This document shows positions 31,064 to 34,495 of a stretch of DNA of 34,495 nt, piece after piece; the stretch's first letter is position 1, and each line of letters begins with the position of its first letter. The notes under the pieces are model-generated. The model did no database searches and was not told the DNA's origin. It saw nothing but the letters and a program-made list of their open reading frames with translations. The DNA lies in the NCBI GenBank assembly GCA_944389835.1, contig CALXNU010000018.1, positions 1 through 34,495 on the forward strand, written 5' to 3'. The DNA comes from an uncultured Succinivibrionaceae bacterium (GTDB lineage: Bacteria; Pseudomonadota; Gammaproteobacteria; Enterobacterales; Succinivibrionaceae). Position numbers and translations under genes: made by a program.

Positions 31064-33901
31064 TTAATAACCACGCTCTAAGATTGGCTTTAAAAATTGA
31101 CCGGTGAAAGATTGAGGGCATTGAGCCACCTCTTCAGGGGTTCCTGTGGTGATGATGGTGCCACCGCCTAAACCTCCTTCAGGTCCTAGATCAATAATAT
31201 GATCAGCACATTTTATAACATCTAAATTATGTTCTATAACAATAACGGTATTACCCTCATTTCTTAATCTTAAAAGGACATCTAAAAGTTGTTTGGTATC
31301 ATGAAAATGCAAACCTGTAGTAGGCTCATCAAGTACATATAAAGTTTTACCAGTAGATCTTTTAGATAGTTCTTTTGAAAGCTTGATTCTTTGTGCCTCA
31401 CCACCTGAGAAAGTGGTAGCCGCCTGTCCTAAGGTAATATAGGAAAGACCTACATCCACAATAGTTTGTAATTTACGGGCAATAAGGGGGATGGCACTGA
31501 AAAACTCTAAGGCATCTTCAACTGTCATATCCAAGACTTCAGAGATATTTTTACCCTTATAAGTTATCTCTAAAGTTTCACGGTTATAACGTTTGCCATG
31601 GCATTCTTCGCATTGCACATAGATATCTGGTAAAAAGTGCATAGCAACTTTAATCGTTCCATCACCTTGGCAAGCCTCACAGCGTCCGCCTTTGACATTA
31701 AAGGAAAACCTACCCGGACCATAACCGCGAGCTCTAGCCTCTGGGGTTTGTGAGAAAAGATCACGAATGGCTTGGAAAAGACCTACATAGGTTGCAGGAT
31801 TAGAACGAGGAGTTCTACCAATTGGGCTTTGATCTATACAAATTATCTTATCAAAGTTCTCAAGGCCTTTAATTTCTTTATAAGGTGCCGGATCTCCATT
31901 GGCAAAAGCCCCATTAAGTTTCTTTTCTGCAACTTTAACTAAAGTATCATTAACTAAGGTTGACTTGCCAGAACCTGAAACTCCGGTTACTACAATAAAG
32001 CAACCACAAGGGAAACTTACATCAATATTTTTAAGATTGTTTCCTGTGCAACCAATTAAAGTTAAAGCTTTACCTTTTTTAGGTTTAACACGTTTTTTGG
32101 GGATTTCAATGCGCTTTCTGCCTGCAAGATAATCACCGGTTAAGGAGTTTTTATTGTCCATGATCTCTTGCGGTGTACCTTGAGCTACTACTGTGCCCCC
32201 ATGTACGCCAGCGCCAGGGCCAATGTCCAAGATAAAATCGGCACTTCTTATAGCATCTTCATCATGCTCAACTACGATCACGGTATTGCCAAGATCTCTT
32301 AAATGCATAAGAGCATCTAAAAGTTTTTGATTATCTCTTTGATGAAGACCAATTGAAGGCTCATCTAAGGTATACATCACGCCCACTAAGCCAGCCCCGA
32401 TCTGACTTGCAAGACGAATACGCTGTGCCTCACCGCCTGATAAGGTCTCAGCAGAGCGGGCAAGATTTAAATAACCTAAACCTACATTGATTAAAAAAGA
32501 GAGTCTGGCGCGAATTTCTTTTAAAATTCTTTCAGCAATCGCATTTTCTTGGGCTGATAAAGTTAAATTGCTAAAGAAGTCATAAGCTTCATTAATTGAT
32601 AGCTCATTTATTTGCGGTAAGTTTTTCCCGCCTACAAAAATATGGCAATATTCTTTTTTAAGACGCGTGCCATGACACACCGGACAGGGGCGAGCGGTCA
32701 TCATTAAACTTAATTCATCTCTTACAGTATCAGACTCTGTTTCGTGAAGTCGTCTTTCAAAGTTAGGAATAACGCCTTCAAAAGGCTGATTAAGCTCTTT
32801 TTTAATACTGCCATCTTTAGAGTCAAAGACCATCTTAATTGGCTCTTTGGTGCCATAAAGAAAATACTCTTGCTCCTCAGTGCTTAAATCTTTAAAGGGC
32901 TTATGTAGATCTATGTGATAGTGTTTGGCCACTGCCTCAAGCATTCGATAGTAAAAGAAATAACGTCTATCCCACCAAGCAATGGCACCTTCAAAAATAC
33001 TTTTATTAAAATCAACAATCTTATTGACGTCAAAGACCATTTTTACGCCTAAGCCATCGCATTCTGGACATGCGCCATGAGGATTGTTGAAGGAAAAGTT
33101 ACGCGGTTCAAGTTCTGGGATTGAGTAACCGCAAATCGGACAAGAATAATGCGTTGAAAACAAAACTTCATCGCTTGCTTGATGCTCATCCATAGGGGAG
33201 AGCAGCACAAGTCCATCAGCAACTTTTAAGGCAGTCTCAACTGATTCTGAAAGGCGCTGTTTTAGATCTGATCTTATTTTAAATCTATCGACAATTACCT
33301 CAATGGTATGTTTTATTCTAAGCTTAAGCTCAGGTGGGTCTGAAAGATCAATGATCTCCCCATCAACTCTTGCTCTTATAAAACCATCTTGGGCTAATTG
33401 TTGGAAGAGTTGACGATACTCGCCTTTTCTGCCGCGCACCACTGGCGCTAAGAGCATATAGCGCGCCCCTTCTTCTTTAGACAAGATTTCATCGACAATT
33501 TGCGGGACGGTACGCGCTTTTAAAATCGTGCCATGCTCAGGGCATCTTGCCTCACCAATACGTGCCCAAAGAAGTCTTAAATAGTCATGTATTTCAGTGA
33601 TGGTACCTACGGTTGAGCGCGGATTGTGCGAGGTTGATTTTTGCTCAATAGAAATTGCAGGTGACAGACCTTCAATAGATTCAACATCAGGTTTGTCCAT
33701 TAATTGTAAGAATTGTCTTGCATAAGCTGAGAGGGATTCAACATAACGTCTTTGTCCTTCAGCATAAAGAGTGTCAAAGGCTAAGGAAGACTTGCCAGAT
33801 CCTGAAAGGCCTGTAATGACGCAAAGTTTATTGCGTGGTAATGTAACATTTAGATTTTTAAGATTGTGGGTTTTTGCGCCACGAATAATGATGTTTTCCA
33901 T
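31064..33901 (-). CDS. uvrA: excinuclease ABC subunit A
   Basis: This is a full-length 945-residue UvrA, the DNA damage recognition ATPase of nucleotide excision repair, which loads UvrB in the cytoplasm. Both ABC modules are complete: Walker [10 protein letters not shown] at 31-39 in the first, GVSGSGKST in the second, and two SGGEAQRI signatures. In the second signature region the usual TLSGGE reads TFSGGE. Zinc modules are seen in CPICGYS with CPECDG and in CEACQGDG with CEECHG. It is almost co-linear with the E. coli protein, supporting gammaproteobacterial origin. I see no LexA box (CTGT-N8-ACAG) in the 269 bases upstream, so control may not be SOS-type. The ribosome site before the ATG is weak. 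Confidence 0.97.
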   Translation of the reverse strand: MENIIIRGAKTHNLKNLNVTLPRNKLCVITGLSGSGKSSLAFDTLYAEGQRRYVESLSAYARQFLQLMDKPDVESIEGLSPAISIEQKSTSHNPRSTVGTITEIHDYLRLLWARIGEARCPEHGTILKARTVPQIVDEILSKEEGARYMLLAPVVRGRKGEYRQLFQQLAQDGFIRARVDGEIIDLSDPPELKLRIKHTIEVIVDRFKIRSDLKQRLSESVETALKVADGLVLLSPMDEHQASDEVLFSTHYSCPICGYSIPELEPRNFSFNNPHGACPECDGLGVKMVFDVNKIVDFNKSIFEGAIAWWDRRYFFYYRMLEAVAKHYHIDLHKPFKDLSTEEQEYFLYGTKEPIKMVFDSKDGSIKKELNQPFEGVIPNFERRLHETESDTVRDELSLMMTARPCPVCHGTRLKKEYCHIFVGGKNLPQINELSINEAYDFFSNLTLSAQENAIAERILKEIRARLSFLINVGLGYLNLARSAETLSGGEAQRIRLASQIGAGLVGVMYTLDEPSIGLHQRDNQKLLDALMHLRDLGNTVIVVEHDEDAIRSADFILDIGPGAGVHGGTVVAQGTPQEIMDNKNSLTGDYLAGRKRIEIPKKRVKPKKGKALTLIGCTGNNLKNIDVSFPCGCFIVVTGVSGSGKSTLVNDTLVKVAEKKLNGAFANGDPAPYKEIKGLENFDKIICIDQSPIGRTPRSNPATYVGLFQAIRDLFSQTPEARARGYGPGRFSFNVKGGRCEACQGDGTIKVAMHFLPDIYVQCEECHGKRYNRETLEITYKGKNISEVLDMTVEDALEFFSAIPLIARKLQTIVDVGLSYITLGQAATTFSGGEAQRIKLSKELSKRSTGKTLYVLDEPTTGLHFHDTKQLLDVLLRLRNEGNTVIVIEHNLDVIKCADHIIDLGPEGGLGGGTIITTGTPEEVAQCPQSFTGQFLKPILERGY

Positions 33902-34170
33902 AACTTATAAGTAAGAACTCAAAAATAGATGAGAATGCCTATTCTAACATAACCTAAAAAAGGTAAACCAAACTTAAATAGTGCAAATAACTTTTTGATT
34001 ATTAAAGATGTTTGACTAATAAAACCTGGTGTAAAATCACATTTAACCTAAAAAACTTAAATGTTAATTTTTCTCAAAATCATGCCCAATTCTCTTTTTA
34101 CAAAAAATTAAGATAAAAGTAGCTTAAACTTTATCTTAAAACCAAATTTAAAGGCCAGGGGAGTATTTTT

Positions 34171-34443
34171 ATGAGCCAAGATCTTAATAATGCATTTAAA
34201 CTTAACAATGGCGTTTTAATGCCAAAGCTTGGATTTGGCGTTTTTCAGGTAGATGATCTTAAAGTTTGTGAAAAAGCGGTCTTAGAGGCTTTAGAGGTAG
34301 GCTATCGCCTTATAGATACTGCTTCAACTTATAATAACGAAGAGGCAGTAGGTCAGGCTATTTTAAAAAGTGGACTTAAAAGAGAGGATATTTTTGTAAC
34401 CTCTAAAGCCTTTATCCATCCTAGATCCGGAAATTCTTTGTAG
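34171..34443 (+). pseudogene. truncated aldo/keto reductase
   Basis: The first 83 residues are a normal aldo/keto reductase N-terminus: [11 protein letters not shown], then [18 protein letters not shown] with catalytic Asp49 and Tyr54, and IFVTSKAF with catalytic Lys79. Homology then stops and the frame ends after seven unrelated residues at 34443, where a full enzyme would continue to about 280 residues with the catalytic His near 110. AGGGGAG precedes the ATG, so the start is genuine. The sequence after about 34419 looks different in base use and remains open on the minus strand to the window edge. Either an element was inserted here or the contig end is a mis-join. If it is real, the protein cannot be active. 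Confidence 0.7.
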
Positions 34444-34495
34444 GTTACCATTTTATCAAGGCTATAGCGCCCCTTACCCACCGTTGCAGCAAAAA

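Noticed and set aside
33902..34170. LexA/SOS box before uvrA
   Set aside because: No CTGT-N8-ACAG match or close variant was found on either strand of this 269-base spacer.

Overview
The window reads as AT-rich chromosomal DNA of a gammaproteobacterium. UvrA is nearly co-linear with the enteric protein, Srf-type proteins are present, and a consensus FNR box precedes a sugar-alcohol operon. I would guess a fermentative anaerobe of the Aeromonadales, such as a Succinivibrionaceae member; this is inference, since no rRNA or other taxonomic marker is present. I see no tRNA, rRNA, CRISPR array or complete insertion sequence.

Region 1 (1-1811): a possible gene tail with a hairpin, then a fosmidomycin-resistance-type MFS exporter and an AT-rich spacer.

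Region 2 (1812-19698): eleven tightly packed plus-strand genes, mostly 1-14 nt apart or overlapping, that look like one operon. The order is srfB (Hsp70/actin-fold ATPase-like), srfC (dynamin-like GTPase), a single-pass membrane protein with a periplasmic TPR-like tail, a secreted vWA protein resembling the periplasmic part of the type VI secretion kinase PpkA, an ABC ATPase, an FtsX-type permease, a periplasmic formylglycine-generating-enzyme-fold protein without catalytic cysteines, a membrane-anchored vWA protein, srfA, and two coiled-coil lipoproteins. The middle genes match, in composition and adjacency, the TagQRST-PpkA sensory module of T6SS loci. No T6SS structural gene, kinase or phosphatase is visible. 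My reading is a multi-compartment envelope machine in which a TagRST/PpkA-like periplasmic sensor is wired to SrfABC. This is the most interesting part of the window.

Region 3 (19773-20249): a YbaK/EbsC-type aminoacyl-tRNA deacylase, flanked by two terminators.

Region 4 (20326-30546): a sugar or sugar-alcohol regulon. The minus-strand operon carries a zinc polyol dehydrogenase, an MglB-like binding protein and a UlaE/SgbU-type L-xylulose-5-phosphate 3-epimerase. A LacI-family regulator is also on the minus strand. The plus-strand operon carries an RbsB-like binding protein, RbsA-like ATPase, RbsC-like permease and LyxK-like kinase. Near-identical LacI-type operators lie before both operons. 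The predicted route is pentitol (xylitol or L-arabinitol) to L-xylulose, L-xylulose-5-P and L-ribulose-5-P. The 4-epimerase needed to reach D-xylulose-5-P is not in the window.

Region 5 (30547-34495): terminators, a small DUF2750-like gene following uvrA, uvrA, and an aldo/keto reductase whose homology stops after about 83 residues near the window edge, as if broken by an insertion or a mis-joined contig end.
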